64,000 nt of DNA from Sulfuricella sp. Its GTDB lineage: Bacteria; Pseudomonadota; Gammaproteobacteria; Burkholderiales; Sulfuricellaceae. Under the pieces are notes generated by a model. It made no database searches, was not told where the DNA came from, and saw nothing but the letters and a program-made list of their open reading frames with translations. The DNA is taken from contig JBAZID010000009.1 of assembly GCA_041651995.1 (NCBI GenBank), forward strand, positions 1-64,000. The letters are read 5' to 3'. A program made the translations under genes and the position numbers. Shown here one piece after another: positions 49,625-57,774 of this stretch (positions are counted from its first letter, which is position 1; each line of letters begins with the position of its first letter).

Positions 49625-50619
49625 CGATAGCCGGCGCGGTCCATCAGCTTGACCGCCGCCGCCTGAAGTTCGCCCGCCCTGGCGACATTCAGCGGGTTCT
49701 GTCTGAAGCCGCCCCAGGCGGCCACCAGCGGATCAGCCTTGACGGCGGGATTGACCGGGTATTCCAGGTTCACGTCGGCAAACAGGTTCTGCGCCCTGGC
49801 CGAGGACAGCCATTCCAGCAGGGCCACGGCCTCCTTCTCATGCCTGGCATGCCTGACCACGCCCGCGCCGGAAACATTTACATGCACCCCGCTGCCCTGC
49901 TGGTTGGGCCAGAAAATGCCCAGCGCCAGGCCGGCCTTCTTCTCCATCAGGCGCCCGAAATAATAGGTGTTGGCGATGCCCGCGTCGCACTGCCCGGCGG
50001 CGATCGCCTCCAGCATCTTGGTGTCGTCCGGGAACGGCTCGGTCGCGAGATTGGCGACCCAGGATTTAACCACCTGCTCGGCTTTGGCCTCGCCGTGCTC
50101 GGCGATCATCATCGCCACCAGCGACTGGTTGTAGACCTTCTTGGAAGTCCGCAGGCACAGGCGGCCCTTCCATTTCGCGCTGCCCAGATCCTCATAAGTG
50201 GACAGATCGGCGGGCTTCACTTTCTGCTGGTTGAAGAAAATGGTGCGCGCGCGCACCGACAGGCCGAACCACTGGCTGCCCGGATCGCGCAGGTGCGCCG
50301 GCACATTGGCATTCAGCGTTTGTGACGCCACCGGCTTGAGCAGCCCTTCCCTGGCGGCTTCCCACAGGTTGCCGGCATCCACGGTCAGCAGCAGGTCGGC
50401 CGGCGTGTTCTGGCCTTCCGCCCTGAGACGCTGCAGCAGCGCGCCTTCCTTGTCGGTAATGAATTTGACCTGCACGCCGCTTTCCTTGCTGTAGGCGTCG
50501 AACAAGGGCTTGATGAGTTGCTCGTTGCGGGCGGAATAAACCACCACTTCGGCGGCGCAGGCCGATGCGGCAGCGAGGCTGACGAGGGCGCCCACGAACA
50601 GGATCTTGAGGATTCTCAT
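49621..50619 (-). CDS. fbpA: Ferric iron-binding periplasmic protein
   Basis: The ATG at 50619 (MRILKILFVGALVSLAAASA) is favoured because GGAG lies 6 nt upstream; an ATG four codons earlier lacks spacing for one. The 332-residue product has a signal peptide ending near ACAAEV, then the class II iron-binding fold: VVVYSARNEQLIKPLFDAYS, GVQVKFITDKEGALLQRL, and the paired iron-ligand tyrosines in IANTYYFGRL. FbpA-type proteins capture Fe3+ in the periplasm. A Fur-box match lies about 55 bp upstream, so it leads an iron-regulated operon. Confidence 0.94.
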   Translation of the reverse strand: MRILKILFVGALVSLAAASACAAEVVVYSARNEQLIKPLFDAYSKESGVQVKFITDKEGALLQRLRAEGQNTPADLLLTVDAGNLWEAAREGLLKPVASQTLNANVPAHLRDPGSQWFGLSVRARTIFFNQQKVKPADLSTYEDLGSAKWKGRLCLRTSKKVYNQSLVAMMIAEHGEAKAEQVVKSWVANLATEPFPDDTKMLEAIAAGQCDAGIANTYYFGRLMEKKAGLALGIFWPNQQGSGVHVNVSGAGVVRHARHEKEAVALLEWLSSARAQNLFADVNLEYPVNPAVKADPLVAAWGGFRQNPLNVARAGELQAAAVKLMDRAGYR

Positions 50620-50672
50620 TGCAATCTCCATGCTTTAAAGAAACAAATCGTGACTGATGGAGATATTCTAGT

Positions 50673-50691
50673 GCTAATGAGAATTGTTATC
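50673..50691 (-). promoter_or_regulatory. Fur box upstream of fbpA
   Basis: GCTAATGAGAATTGTTATC matches the 19-bp Fur consensus GATAATGATAATCATTATC at 15 of 19 positions by direct count. It lies 53 bp upstream of the fbpA start, where a promoter would be. Iron repression of fbpABC is expected. Confidence 0.85.
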
Positions 50692-51036
50692 AACTACATT
50701 TGACTACTCTCTTGACGAGGCATGCGGATGGCTTGAACCCAGATTATCCGTTAGGGCCAGAACACAGCTGTAGGGGCGGCGCTCCTGCATGTACGAGCAT
50801 CCCGATGAACAATCTGGGTTGAATAAACCCTAAAAAACTTGCGCAGTAAATTATTATATTAGATAATTCTAATTCACACGGAAACACTCATATCCCCTTT
50901 TGAGTTTTTTGTGTTGTCTCCTCCATCCTCCAAAAATTTGGTGGAATTTCAAGCGCAGTTCAGAAATGGACCGCGCTTTTTTTTGTCCGGCGTATTGCCG
51001 GGTTTCCTGTTGTTTCAGTCCTGGGATGGAGATTGA
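50692..51036. other. Intergenic region between the fbp operon and rlmK-like gene
   Basis: This 345-bp stretch has no protein gene that I can support. It is AT-rich around 50820-50940 and contains the candidate small RNA and terminator listed separately. Confidence 0.6.
50839..50985 (+). ncRNA. Candidate small RNA with promoter and intrinsic terminator
   Basis: TTGCGC (50839-50844) and GATAAT (50862-50867) with a 17-nt spacer suggest a promoter starting near 50874. The predicted transcript has a hairpin with ACTCA/TGAGT arms, followed by a CU-rich single-stranded segment TCTCCTCCATCCTCC that is complementary to Shine-Dalgarno sequences, and ends in the stem AAGCGC (50951-50956) / GCGCTT (50973-50978) running into eight T residues. 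No protein gene explains a plus-strand terminator here. The prediction is tentative: the -35 match is poor, and the RNA is not of a family I know. Confidence 0.35.
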
Positions 51037-51978
51037 TCAGGCCGTGATCAGCCAGCAGTAGTGGATTTTCTTGTTGCGGAAATCTTCGGGCACGGTCTGC
51101 GCGGAAATATCCTTGACCTGACGGGTAGCCAGCGCGGCACTGTCGAGTTTGAAGCTGCGCAGGTTGGTGGAGAAAAACAGCTCGCCTCCCGGCGCAAGCA
51201 GTTCCAGGCAGGCATTGATCAGACGGGGATGGTCGCGTTGCACGTCAAGCACGCCCTGCATTTTCTTGGAATTGGAGAAGCTCGGCGGGTCCATCACGAT
51301 CAGCTCGAATTTTTCCCCTGAAGCACGCGCCTGTTCGAGATAGGCAAACACGTCGGCACGCACCAGCTTGTGCCGCTTCAAGTCCATGCCGTTGAGCTCG
51401 AAATTGCGCAGCGACCAGTCCTGATAGGTATTACTCATGTCCACCGTCACCGAGCTGGCCGCGCCTCCCCCAGCCGCATAAACGGTAAAGCTGCCGGTAT
51501 AGGCGAAGAGATTGAGGAAGCGCTTGCCCGCCGCGCGTTCCTGCACCATGCGCCGGGTGTTGCGATGATCGAGAAACAGCCCGGTATCGAGATATGCGGC
51601 CAGGTTGACGACGAAGCGATGCCCGCCCTCTTCCACCACGAAATCCTCGCCCGTCGTGCCGGTTTTTTCGTACTGGCTTTCGCCACGCTGGCGCGCGCGC
51701 AGCTTGTAGGTGATGTTCCGCAGCGGCAGATCGAGCGCCTGCGCGGCGTTTTCGCGCACGCTTTCCACCCACAGGGCATGCGCCTCGTCGGGCATCTGCC
51801 AGCCGGTATCGAATTCCTGCAAGTGCGCCTGATCATGGTAAACATCGACTGCCAGAGGAAACTCTGGAACATCGCGGTCGTAAACCCGGTAGCAGGAAAT
51901 GCCCTGGCGACGAGCCCACTTGCCCCAGTGTCGGGCGTTCTTGTGCAGGCGGTTGAGAAAAGCGGAGAAATCAGACAT
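51037..51978 (-). CDS. rlmK: Class I SAM-dependent rRNA methyltransferase, RlmK-like
   Basis: The start at 51978 (MSDFSAFLNRLHKNARHWGK) gives 313 residues. It matches the C-terminal half of E. coli RlmKL (YcbY), which makes m7G at 23S rRNA position 2069: RLHKNARHWGKWARRQGI, AAYLDTGLFLDHRNTRRMV, the SAM loop FLNLFAYTGSFTVYAAGGGA and MDPPSFSNSKKMQGV. Here the enzyme is stand-alone, without the RlmL half. The gene lies 76 bp after the PCu(A)C gene on the same strand. Assignment to this subfamily is from my recall of the sequence; RlmI is a more distant alternative. Confidence 0.83.
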   Translation of the reverse strand: MSDFSAFLNRLHKNARHWGKWARRQGISCYRVYDRDVPEFPLAVDVYHDQAHLQEFDTGWQMPDEAHALWVESVRENAAQALDLPLRNITYKLRARQRGESQYEKTGTTGEDFVVEEGGHRFVVNLAAYLDTGLFLDHRNTRRMVQERAAGKRFLNLFAYTGSFTVYAAGGGAASSVTVDMSNTYQDWSLRNFELNGMDLKRHKLVRADVFAYLEQARASGEKFELIVMDPPSFSNSKKMQGVLDVQRDHPRLINACLELLAPGGELFFSTNLRSFKLDSAALATRQVKDISAQTVPEDFRNKKIHYCWLITA

Positions 51979-52054
51979 GGCGAAGAAGGGAGAATGACAG
52001 GAAGGCCCGGAATCCTGAGCCATCCTGTTCAAGCTGTCAAACGGGGAAATACTC

Positions 52055-52555
52055 TTAGTGCTTCATGCCCTTGTGGTCATGATCCATCGGCATCGGTGCT
52101 GGCATTGCCGCCTGGGGCTTGCGCACCTGGGCATCGAATTTCTTGCTGCTGCCGTCCTCGAAAGTGACGTTAATGGCCACGTTTTCGCCTTCCTTCAGGG
52201 GCTGCTTGAGATCAATCAGCATGATGTGCAGGCCGCCCGGCTTGAGCGCGGTTTCGCCCTTGGCCTTGATTTCGATGTCCTTGACCTGGCGCATCTTCAT
52301 CATGCCGCCTTCCATGGTATGGGTGTGCAGCTCGGTGACCTTGGACGCGGCATTGTCAGCCTTGACCACCTTGTGGTCCTTGTCATCATTGTTTTTCAAC
52401 ATGAGAAAAGCACCCGTAACCATCTGCCCCGGAGGAGCCAGACGCACATAGGGGTCGCTGACTGTCACATTGTCGGCGGCAGTGCCGGCAGCGAATGACG
52501 GGGCGGCGACTGCAAACGCCGCTGCAATTGCGAGTGTCGATAGTGTCAATTTCAT
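52055..52555 (-). CDS. PCu(A)C-family periplasmic copper chaperone
   Basis: This 166-residue protein has a signal peptide (MKLTLSTLAIAAAFAVAAPS) and a cupredoxin-like DUF461 domain. The Cu(I) ligands are the expected HX10MX21HXM-type residues: His/Met in ELHTHTMEGGMMKMRQV and in GGLHIMLIDL. The tail is unusual: Met/His/Pro-rich, ending PMPMDHDHKGMKH, and could bind extra copper. PCu(A)C proteins deliver copper to the CuA site of cytochrome c oxidase in the periplasm. Here it is not next to oxidase or Sco genes; its neighbours are glnS and rlmK. Confidence 0.93.
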   Translation of the reverse strand: MKLTLSTLAIAAAFAVAAPSFAAGTAADNVTVSDPYVRLAPPGQMVTGAFLMLKNNDDKDHKVVKADNAASKVTELHTHTMEGGMMKMRQVKDIEIKAKGETALKPGGLHIMLIDLKQPLKEGENVAINVTFEDGSSKKFDAQVRKPQAAMPAPMPMDHDHKGMKH

Positions 52556-52657
52556 GAATTACTCCTTGCTTGAGTGGAAAAAAAAGAACCCCCAGATGGT
52601 AAAGCGCCGGGGCGATAGCGAGAATGCGGCAAAATGCCGCGCTGCAAACAGAACATT

Positions 52658-54331
52658 TTATCCGGCTGTGCTAGCCCAGGTATCCTTGAGCGCCACGGTG
52701 CGGTTGAACACCAGCTTTTCGCCCGGCCTGTGCTGGCGGCGATCCGTGCAAAAATAGCCCAGACGCTCGAATTGATAGCGCGTTTCCGGCGCCGCATCGC
52801 GCACGCAGGGCTCGACCCAGCCCTGCACCACGGCGAGCGAATCGGGATTGATGAAGTCGCAGAAATCGCGTTCCCTGTCACTGTCCGGTCGGGCCACGGT
52901 GAACAGGCGGTCGTAGAGGCGAATCTCGGCGGGAAGCGCATGCTCGGCCGAAACCCAGTGGATCACGCCCTTGACCTTGCGCCCCTGCGGATTCTTGCCC
53001 AGGGTCTCGCTATCCAGCGAACAGCGCAGCTCGGTCACATTGCCGGCTGCGTCCTTGATCACTTCATCGCACCGGATGACGTAGCTGTAGCGCAGCCGCA
53101 CCTCGCCGCCCGGCACCAGGCGCTGCCAGCCGGGGGGAGGCGTTTCGCTGAAATCGTCGGCCTCGATCCAGATCTCGCGCGCAATCGGCACTTCACGGCT
53201 GCCGAATTCGGGGTGATTGGGGTGGAAACCCGCCTCGCGCGACTGGGTTTCGCCCGCCACGAAATTGCTCAGCACCACCTTGAGCGGATTCAAAACCGCC
53301 ATCACGCGCGGCACGCTGGTTTCCATGTCCTCGCGGATGCAGCCTTCCAGCACCGCCATGTCGATCACGTTATCGCTCTTGGAAATGCCGATGCGGCGCG
53401 CGAATTCGCGTATCCCCGCCGGAGTATAGCCGCGCCGCCGCATGCCGGTGATGGTCGGCATGCGCGGGTCGTCCCAGCCGGATACGCGCTTTTCGCTCAC
53501 CAGCTGGTTCAACTTGCGCTTGCTGGTGATGGTGCACTGCAGCTCCAGGCGCGAAAACTCATACTGGCGCGGGTGGCAGGGGATGGTGATGTTGTCCAGC
53601 ACCCAGTCGTAAAGCGGGCGATGGTCCTCGAATTCGAGCGTGCACAGCGAATGGGTGATGCCTTCCAGCGCATCGGAGATGCAGTGGGTGTAGTCATACA
53701 TCGGATAGATGCACCACTGGTCGCCGGTGCGGATGTGGTGGGCGCGGCGGATGCGGTAGATGGCCGGGTCGCGCAGATTGATGTTGGGCGAGGCCATGTC
53801 GATTTTCGCGCGCAACACCTTGCTGCCGTCGGGAAACTCGCCGCCCTTCATGCGCGCGAACAGGTCCAGGTTTTCCGCCACGGAGCGCTCGCGGTAAGGA
53901 CTGTTCCTGCCCGGCGCGGTGAGCGTGCCGCGATACTCGCGCATTTCGTCCGGCGTCAGATCGCACACGTAAGCCTTGCCGGCCTGGATCAATTCCACCG
54001 CGTAGCCATACAGCGCAGCGAAATAGTCCGACGCCCAGCGCACCTCGCCATCCCACTGAAAGCCCAGCCAGCGCACGTCGTCCTGGATGGAGAGGGCATA
54101 TTCCTCGCTCTCCTTCTCCGGATTGGTGTCGTCGAAACGCAGGTTGCACCTGCCCTTGAAATCCAGCGCCAGGCCGAAGTTGAGGCAGATCGACTTGGCA
54201 TGGCCGACGTGCAGGTAACCGTTTGGCTCCGGCGGGAAACGGGTAACGATGGACTGATGTTTGCCGCTTTTGAGATCATCTTCGATGATGTTGCGGATGA
54301 AATGGGGGACGGGTTCGCGCTCGCTGCTCAT
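52658..54331 (-). CDS. glnS: Glutaminyl-tRNA synthetase
   Basis: GlnRS charges tRNA-Gln with glutamine. The 557-residue length matches E. coli. The HIGH-type motif is in RFPPEPNGYLHVGHAKSICL and the KMSKS-type motif is in LVSEKRVSGWDDPRMPTI. It starts MSSEREPVPHFIRNIIEDDL. The C-terminal anticodon-binding barrel domain is complete. A large frame on the other strand covers the whole gene and is a shadow. The 5' region abuts one arm of a direct repeat (54352-54386). Confidence 0.97.
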   Translation of the reverse strand: MSSEREPVPHFIRNIIEDDLKSGKHQSIVTRFPPEPNGYLHVGHAKSICLNFGLALDFKGRCNLRFDDTNPEKESEEYALSIQDDVRWLGFQWDGEVRWASDYFAALYGYAVELIQAGKAYVCDLTPDEMREYRGTLTAPGRNSPYRERSVAENLDLFARMKGGEFPDGSKVLRAKIDMASPNINLRDPAIYRIRRAHHIRTGDQWCIYPMYDYTHCISDALEGITHSLCTLEFEDHRPLYDWVLDNITIPCHPRQYEFSRLELQCTITSKRKLNQLVSEKRVSGWDDPRMPTITGMRRRGYTPAGIREFARRIGISKSDNVIDMAVLEGCIREDMETSVPRVMAVLNPLKVVLSNFVAGETQSREAGFHPNHPEFGSREVPIAREIWIEADDFSETPPPGWQRLVPGGEVRLRYSYVIRCDEVIKDAAGNVTELRCSLDSETLGKNPQGRKVKGVIHWVSAEHALPAEIRLYDRLFTVARPDSDRERDFCDFINPDSLAVVQGWVEPCVRDAAPETRYQFERLGYFCTDRRQHRPGEKLVFNRTVALKDTWASTAG

Positions 54332-54351
54332 GAGGGTGGCTTTGGCTAATT

Positions 54352-54386
54352 GGATTGAACGCGCCGATTTTACCCGAAAAACCCCG
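54352..54386 (+). repeat. Left copy of a 35-bp direct repeat bracketing the 54.4-57.9 kb patch
   Basis: GGATTGAACGCGCCGATTT followed by (T)ACCCGA and AAAC is repeated at 57895-57929 in the same orientation. The first 19 bp are identical and only a few mismatches follow. This copy lies 20 bp upstream of the glnS start. The two copies bracket three genes and could be junctions of an inserted segment. Confidence 0.7.
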
Positions 54387-54585
54387 GCGCTCGCGCAGCG
54401 AGTTTGGCCGGCAGGTCAAAAAGCGGTGGCACGCAAACGAGTTATTCTCACAGCAGAGATATCAAATAGTCCTCAGAATCTCCAGTTCCGCATCGTTTTT
54501 TTGCGTATTTTTTTGGACTATACTGAAAACAGATGTTGGCATGAGCGGGAAGCGCAAACCACCAGACGATCACAAGGAGAAGAAC

Positions 54586-55137
54586 ATGAAAACGCTAATG
54601 ACTATTGCCAGGCTGGGCGCTATCTGCGCCAGCTTTATGATGGTCGCTCCGGCCGCCCACTCTGACGGGATCGAGCGCAGTTGTCGTGCCTATTACTCCT
54701 TCCATCTGAGTTCGGTCAACAACGAGCAGGGGCAGTGGCTGGTTGCCATCGGCGATATCGCTGGCGCCGGAACAGAAAACGGCTTCACGGCGCGTCGCGG
54801 CTGTGGTCAGCTGGTTCCGAATCGTTGCCGGCAACGCGCCAGCGAGGCCCTCATGGCGTGCATGAAAGCCCATGCGAAGAACCCGGCCCAAGTACCCGAC
54901 GAATGCCGTTCCAACGGAGTGCAAAACTACCCTGTCGATAATCTGGGGGAACTGGTCCGGACCAAGGCATGTGAATATGTGCGCACCAAGGGCAAGGTCA
55001 ATCCGACCTTTCTGCCGCCGAAATACTCTGTCAAAACCACCATCAAGGGACAAATATCCGGCGACGATGGCTGTGGCGTGGGTAATCCGCATGTTGCCAC
55101 TGTCGACCTGGCGCCGCTGGAAGTTCAGTGCCCATAG
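54586..55137 (+). CDS. Secreted cysteine-rich hypothetical protein
   Basis: The ATG at 54586 follows AAGGAGAAGAAC and gives 183 residues. The N-terminus (MKTLMTIARLGAICASFMMV, then APAAHS) is a signal peptide, cut near residue 26. The mature part has eight cysteines (for example RSCRAYYSF, RRGCGQ, NRCRQRA, LMACMK, DECRS, DDGCGVG and a final QCP), an even number suited to disulfides. No metal-binding CXXC is present. I do not recognise a family. It lies inside the direct-repeat-bounded patch, with an upstream region of about 250 bp from glnS, and is oriented away from it. Confidence 0.75.
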   Translation: MKTLMTIARLGAICASFMMVAPAAHSDGIERSCRAYYSFHLSSVNNEQGQWLVAIGDIAGAGTENGFTARRGCGQLVPNRCRQRASEALMACMKAHAKNPAQVPDECRSNGVQNYPVDNLGELVRTKACEYVRTKGKVNPTFLPPKYSVKTTIKGQISGDDGCGVGNPHVATVDLAPLEVQCP

Positions 55138-55144
55138 TACCAAC

Positions 55145-55244
55145 AGGGGTCAATGACATGACGCTACCACCTCGTGCCCTATTGCCATGGCTCAAAACGA
55201 AGTTAACAGCCCTTTCATGGCTGTTATGTCAAGACTTGACCCCT
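55145..55244 (+). mobile_element. 100-bp MITE-like element, copy A
   Basis: The ends AGGGGTCA and TGACCCCT are inverted repeats. An internal hairpin with AACAGCC and GGCTGTT arms lies at about 55206-55225. The reverse complement of 56923-57026 aligns to nearly its whole length at about 90% identity by eye. No transposase is encoded. It follows the cysteine-rich gene by 7 bp. Confidence 0.75.
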
Positions 55245-55302
55245 CGCATGCTCGTATGCATGTGTGACCCCTCGTATGAGAAATAATGTGATTTTGCAAG
55301 AC

Positions 55303-55368
55303 CTGACCCCGGTGCACTGGGTGCCTGTGTGCCTGTGTGACCCCGGTGCACTGCACCGGTGCACTGCA
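55303..55368. repeat. CCCCGGTGCACTG direct and palindromic repeats
   Basis: TGACCCCGGTGCACTG occurs at about 55304-55319 and 55339-55354, with GCCTGTGT twice between them and a further CCGGTGCACTGC at 55356-55367. GTGCAC itself is palindromic. The 5' flank also repeats GACCCCTCG twice. The stretch looks like decayed ends of the nearby 100-bp element family. Confidence 0.6.
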
Positions 55369-55380
55369 AAGTCGGGAATG

Positions 55381-55407
55381 AAAAAGGGCAGCCCGGAGGC
55401 TGCCCTT
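55381..55407 (-). terminator. Intrinsic terminator of the glycerophosphodiesterase gene
   Basis: AAGGGCAGCC (55384-55393) and GGCTGCCCTT (55398-55407) form a perfect 10-bp stem with a 4-nt loop. On the minus strand T residues follow. It lies 21 bp after the stop of the 55428-56711 gene. Confidence 0.9.
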
Positions 55408-55427
55408 CGCCGTTGCGCGGGGTCTGA

Positions 55428-56711
55428 TTACTTCAGGCCCATGCAGTTGGCGTAGTAGGTCACGGTGGCGGGCCAGTCGGAGAAGATGCCGAGGATCTTC
55501 ACCCGCTTGGCCAGCACGTCCAGCGCCTTGTACATGTCGCTGTCGGTCTTGATCGCCTTGCCGGTCGGGTCGAAGTCGTAGTAGTAGCCCCCCTTCGCCG
55601 CGCCCTGGCGCAGGTCGGAACGCTCGAAGGTCCAGGTGATGATGTCGAAGCCCATGCCCTTGAGGTCCTTCGCCAGTTGCGACGGCACGATGTTGCCGCT
55701 GCCGTCGAGCGCCAGCAGGGCCGGCATCGGCGGGGCGATGACGCGCACGCCGCGCTGCTTCAGCAGCTTGAAGTACGCCATCCGGTCCATCGCGTCGTAG
55801 GGCGCCTGGATCACGATGTCGTCCTTGGCGGCATCGTAGTCGAGCAGATACACCGCCTGCTCGCCGTATTTCGTGTTGTCGATCCAGTAGAACACGTCGT
55901 TGACGTTGAAGGACTGGGTCCAGACCTCACGCGGCTTGACGCCACCGGCCTCCAGCTCGTCGGCGAACTTCTGCGCGTACTGTTCCTGGCCGCCGAAGAT
56001 CGCATCGACGCGGTCCTGGTAGTTGGCGCCCTTCAGCTCGGGGGTGTGCTTCACGCCTAGTTCCTGGTTCAGGGCGATGCTCTCCTTGAAGGTCAACACG
56101 TTGGCGCGGCCGGTGTAGAGGTCGGTGCGCCACGTGGCGGTGCCGCCCAGGTAGCCTTCGGCGGTGGTGGCCTTGGGGTTGCTGGCGTCCATCTTCGCAT
56201 CCAGGGACTTGTACTCCGCCAGGGTCAGGTCGCTGGTGCAGCACTGCGGCGCGGGGTTGACGCCCACCGGGCCGGTCCAGGGTACGGTGCACTTTGCGTT
56301 CAGCTCGGTGGCGACGATGTTGGTGGTGGTGTGCAGGTCGCACTCGCTGTGGCGGCACACCAGCTCGGCGTCCTTGGTGAAGCTCACGTCGCACTCGACG
56401 ATGCCCGCGCCCATGCGCGCGCCGGCGCGGTAGGAGATGTCGGAATGCTCGGGGAACTGCATGGCCGCGCCGCGGTGGGCGATGGAGAAGTCGGTGCGGT
56501 AGAAGGGGCCGCCCTGGCACTGCATCAGGCGCTCCTTCAGCTTGCCCTCTTCCATGCCCTCGACGAGGTAGAAGGGACGGGGGCCGAGTTGCACGCTCGC
56601 ATCGTGCTTCTCGAAGTGGTGGCGGCCATCGCGGTCGGCGTGGGCCATGGAGGTGACGCCCGCCAGGGCGGCCATGGCCAGGGCCACGGCGAATTTGCTG
56701 TGTTTCTGCAT
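55428..56711 (-). CDS. Secreted glycerophosphodiester phosphodiesterase-family protein
   Basis: This 427-residue protein has a signal peptide (MQKHSKFAVALAMAALAGVT, then SMAHA) and a GDPD TIM barrel. The catalytic first His-Arg is in FSIAHRGAAMQFPEHS, followed by the metal ligands in GIVECDVSFTKDAELVCRHS. The C-terminal part has IITWTFERSDLRQG. Such enzymes cleave glycerophosphodiesters to glycerol 3-phosphate plus alcohol in the periplasm; cargo here is not known. The gene is GC-richer than its neighbours, flanked by inverted copies of a 100-bp element, and carries its own terminator, so it looks acquired as a unit. Confidence 0.85.
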   Translation of the reverse strand: MQKHSKFAVALAMAALAGVTSMAHADRDGRHHFEKHDASVQLGPRPFYLVEGMEEGKLKERLMQCQGGPFYRTDFSIAHRGAAMQFPEHSDISYRAGARMGAGIVECDVSFTKDAELVCRHSECDLHTTTNIVATELNAKCTVPWTGPVGVNPAPQCCTSDLTLAEYKSLDAKMDASNPKATTAEGYLGGTATWRTDLYTGRANVLTFKESIALNQELGVKHTPELKGANYQDRVDAIFGGQEQYAQKFADELEAGGVKPREVWTQSFNVNDVFYWIDNTKYGEQAVYLLDYDAAKDDIVIQAPYDAMDRMAYFKLLKQRGVRVIAPPMPALLALDGSGNIVPSQLAKDLKGMGFDIITWTFERSDLRQGAAKGGYYYDFDPTGKAIKTDSDMYKALDVLAKRVKILGIFSDWPATVTYYANCMGLK

Positions 56712-57198
56712 GGAGGTACTCCCAAGAATGTGGATTGACTCGCGTGCGCGGTGTGCGCCCGCAACCTGCCACTGTGGCTAGTGGAGATGAACGGGCGATG
56801 GCGGTTTCTTTGCGGTTTTGCGGGCGACCTAGTCCAAAAGGCTTATCAGGCTGTTGAAATTCGCCGCTTCCCACCAGCCTGGCGGAGCGGCGCATGCGGC
56901 TCAAGGGTCAAGTCTTCGGCTCAAGGGTCAAGTCTTGACATAACAGCTACGAAAGGGCTGTTAACTCCGTTTTGGGCCATGGCAATAGGGCACGAGGCGA
57001 TAGCGCCATGTCAAGACTGACCCCTTGCATGGTAATGGCTTAGCGCCGAGAAGCCATGCCCAGGTTGATGACATTGGTATTAACTGATAGTGTGGGGCTT
57101 TATGGGCCCGGATGCATTGGTTACAGTAGCGGATACAATTTCAGAATCAATCGAGTCTGACCCCATTGATTCATTGATTATGATGCGGAAAGGAAGGG
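56712..57198. other. Non-coding accessory stretch holding element copy B
   Basis: This 487-bp region has no credible gene. It contains the upstream region of the glycerophosphodiesterase gene, a duplicated end fragment (CTCAAGGGTCAAGTCTT) at about 56900-56916, the copy B element, and a further TCTGACCCC fragment near 57150. Confidence 0.6.
56923..57026 (-). mobile_element. 104-bp MITE-like element, copy B (inverted)
   Basis: It starts AAGGGTCAAGTCTTGACAT and ends TCAAGACTGACCCCTT. It is the reverse complement of copy A with few differences, including the central CTCGTGCCCTATTGCCATGG block. The internal AACAGC/GCTGTT hairpin is kept. Copies A and B together enclose the glycerophosphodiesterase gene in inverted orientation. 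Confidence 0.75.
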
Positions 57199-57774
57199 AT
57201 GGAACTGATTAACGAGACAGCACGAATGCGGATCAGGCCGTTGACCTTGGGCGATGTGCCTGCACTGACAGAGATTCTTAGCGATCCGGAAGTCATGAAG
57301 CATTCCGTGCGTGGTGTCTACGACGAGGCGGCTACTCGACGATTTGTAGAATGGTGCTTGGCTTGCTACGAATCGCATGGTATTGGTCCGTGGGCTCTTA
57401 TCGAAAAGGAAACGTCCGCCCTTATTGGATTCTGCGGGGTAGGCCCGGAGCGAGTCGGAGATGTGGAAGAGATCAATCTCGGATATCGGTTGGCGAGGCG
57501 GTACTGGGGGAAAGGTTTCGCCACTGAGTCGACGAGAGCTGTCCTCGCCTATGCGTTTGAAAGTAAGGAATGTCAGTCTGTAGTGGTAATTATCGAGCCT
57601 GAACATGTTGCATCACTGCGAGTGGCCGAAAAGTCCGGGTTCTGTAGTTTTCAGGAGGTCGCGTTTCATGGAAAACAAGTACGGCTGTATCGACTGATCT
57701 GTGAAAAATGGAGCGAGTTGTATAACACGTCGTTGCAGCCGACTTCAGGCCGCGACGTGGCCCTCCCCGGCTGA
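57199..57774 (+). CDS. GNAT-family N-acetyltransferase (RimJ/RimL-like)
   Basis: This 191-residue protein is a RimJ/RimL-type acetyltransferase: MELINETARMRIRPLTLGDV at the N-terminus, then SALIGFCGVGPERVGDVEEI, the acetyl-CoA loop YRLARRYWGKGFATESTRAV and EPEHVASLRVAEKSGF. Acceptor is unknown (protein N-terminus, small molecule or antibiotic). Codon use is less GC-biased than the neighbours. The last 14 codons (SLQPTSGRDVALPG) fall in an attC-like palindrome, as in integron gene cassettes where the end of the gene overlaps the recombination site. It is the only gene between element copies B and C. Confidence 0.85.
   Translation: MELINETARMRIRPLTLGDVPALTEILSDPEVMKHSVRGVYDEAATRRFVEWCLACYESHGIGPWALIEKETSALIGFCGVGPERVGDVEEINLGYRLARRYWGKGFATESTRAVLAYAFESKECQSVVVIIEPEHVASLRVAEKSGFCSFQEVAFHGKQVRLYRLICEKWSELYNTSLQPTSGRDVALPG

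Noticed and set aside
52634..54349. 571-residue plus-strand frame opposite glnS
   Set aside because: It covers glnS exactly, with no domain resemblance. GC-rich codon bias produces such open antisense frames.
54355..54585. N-terminal extension of the cysteine-rich protein
   Set aside because: The longer frame runs through the direct repeat and the glnS leader. The ATG at 54586 has both a ribosome binding site and a signal peptide.
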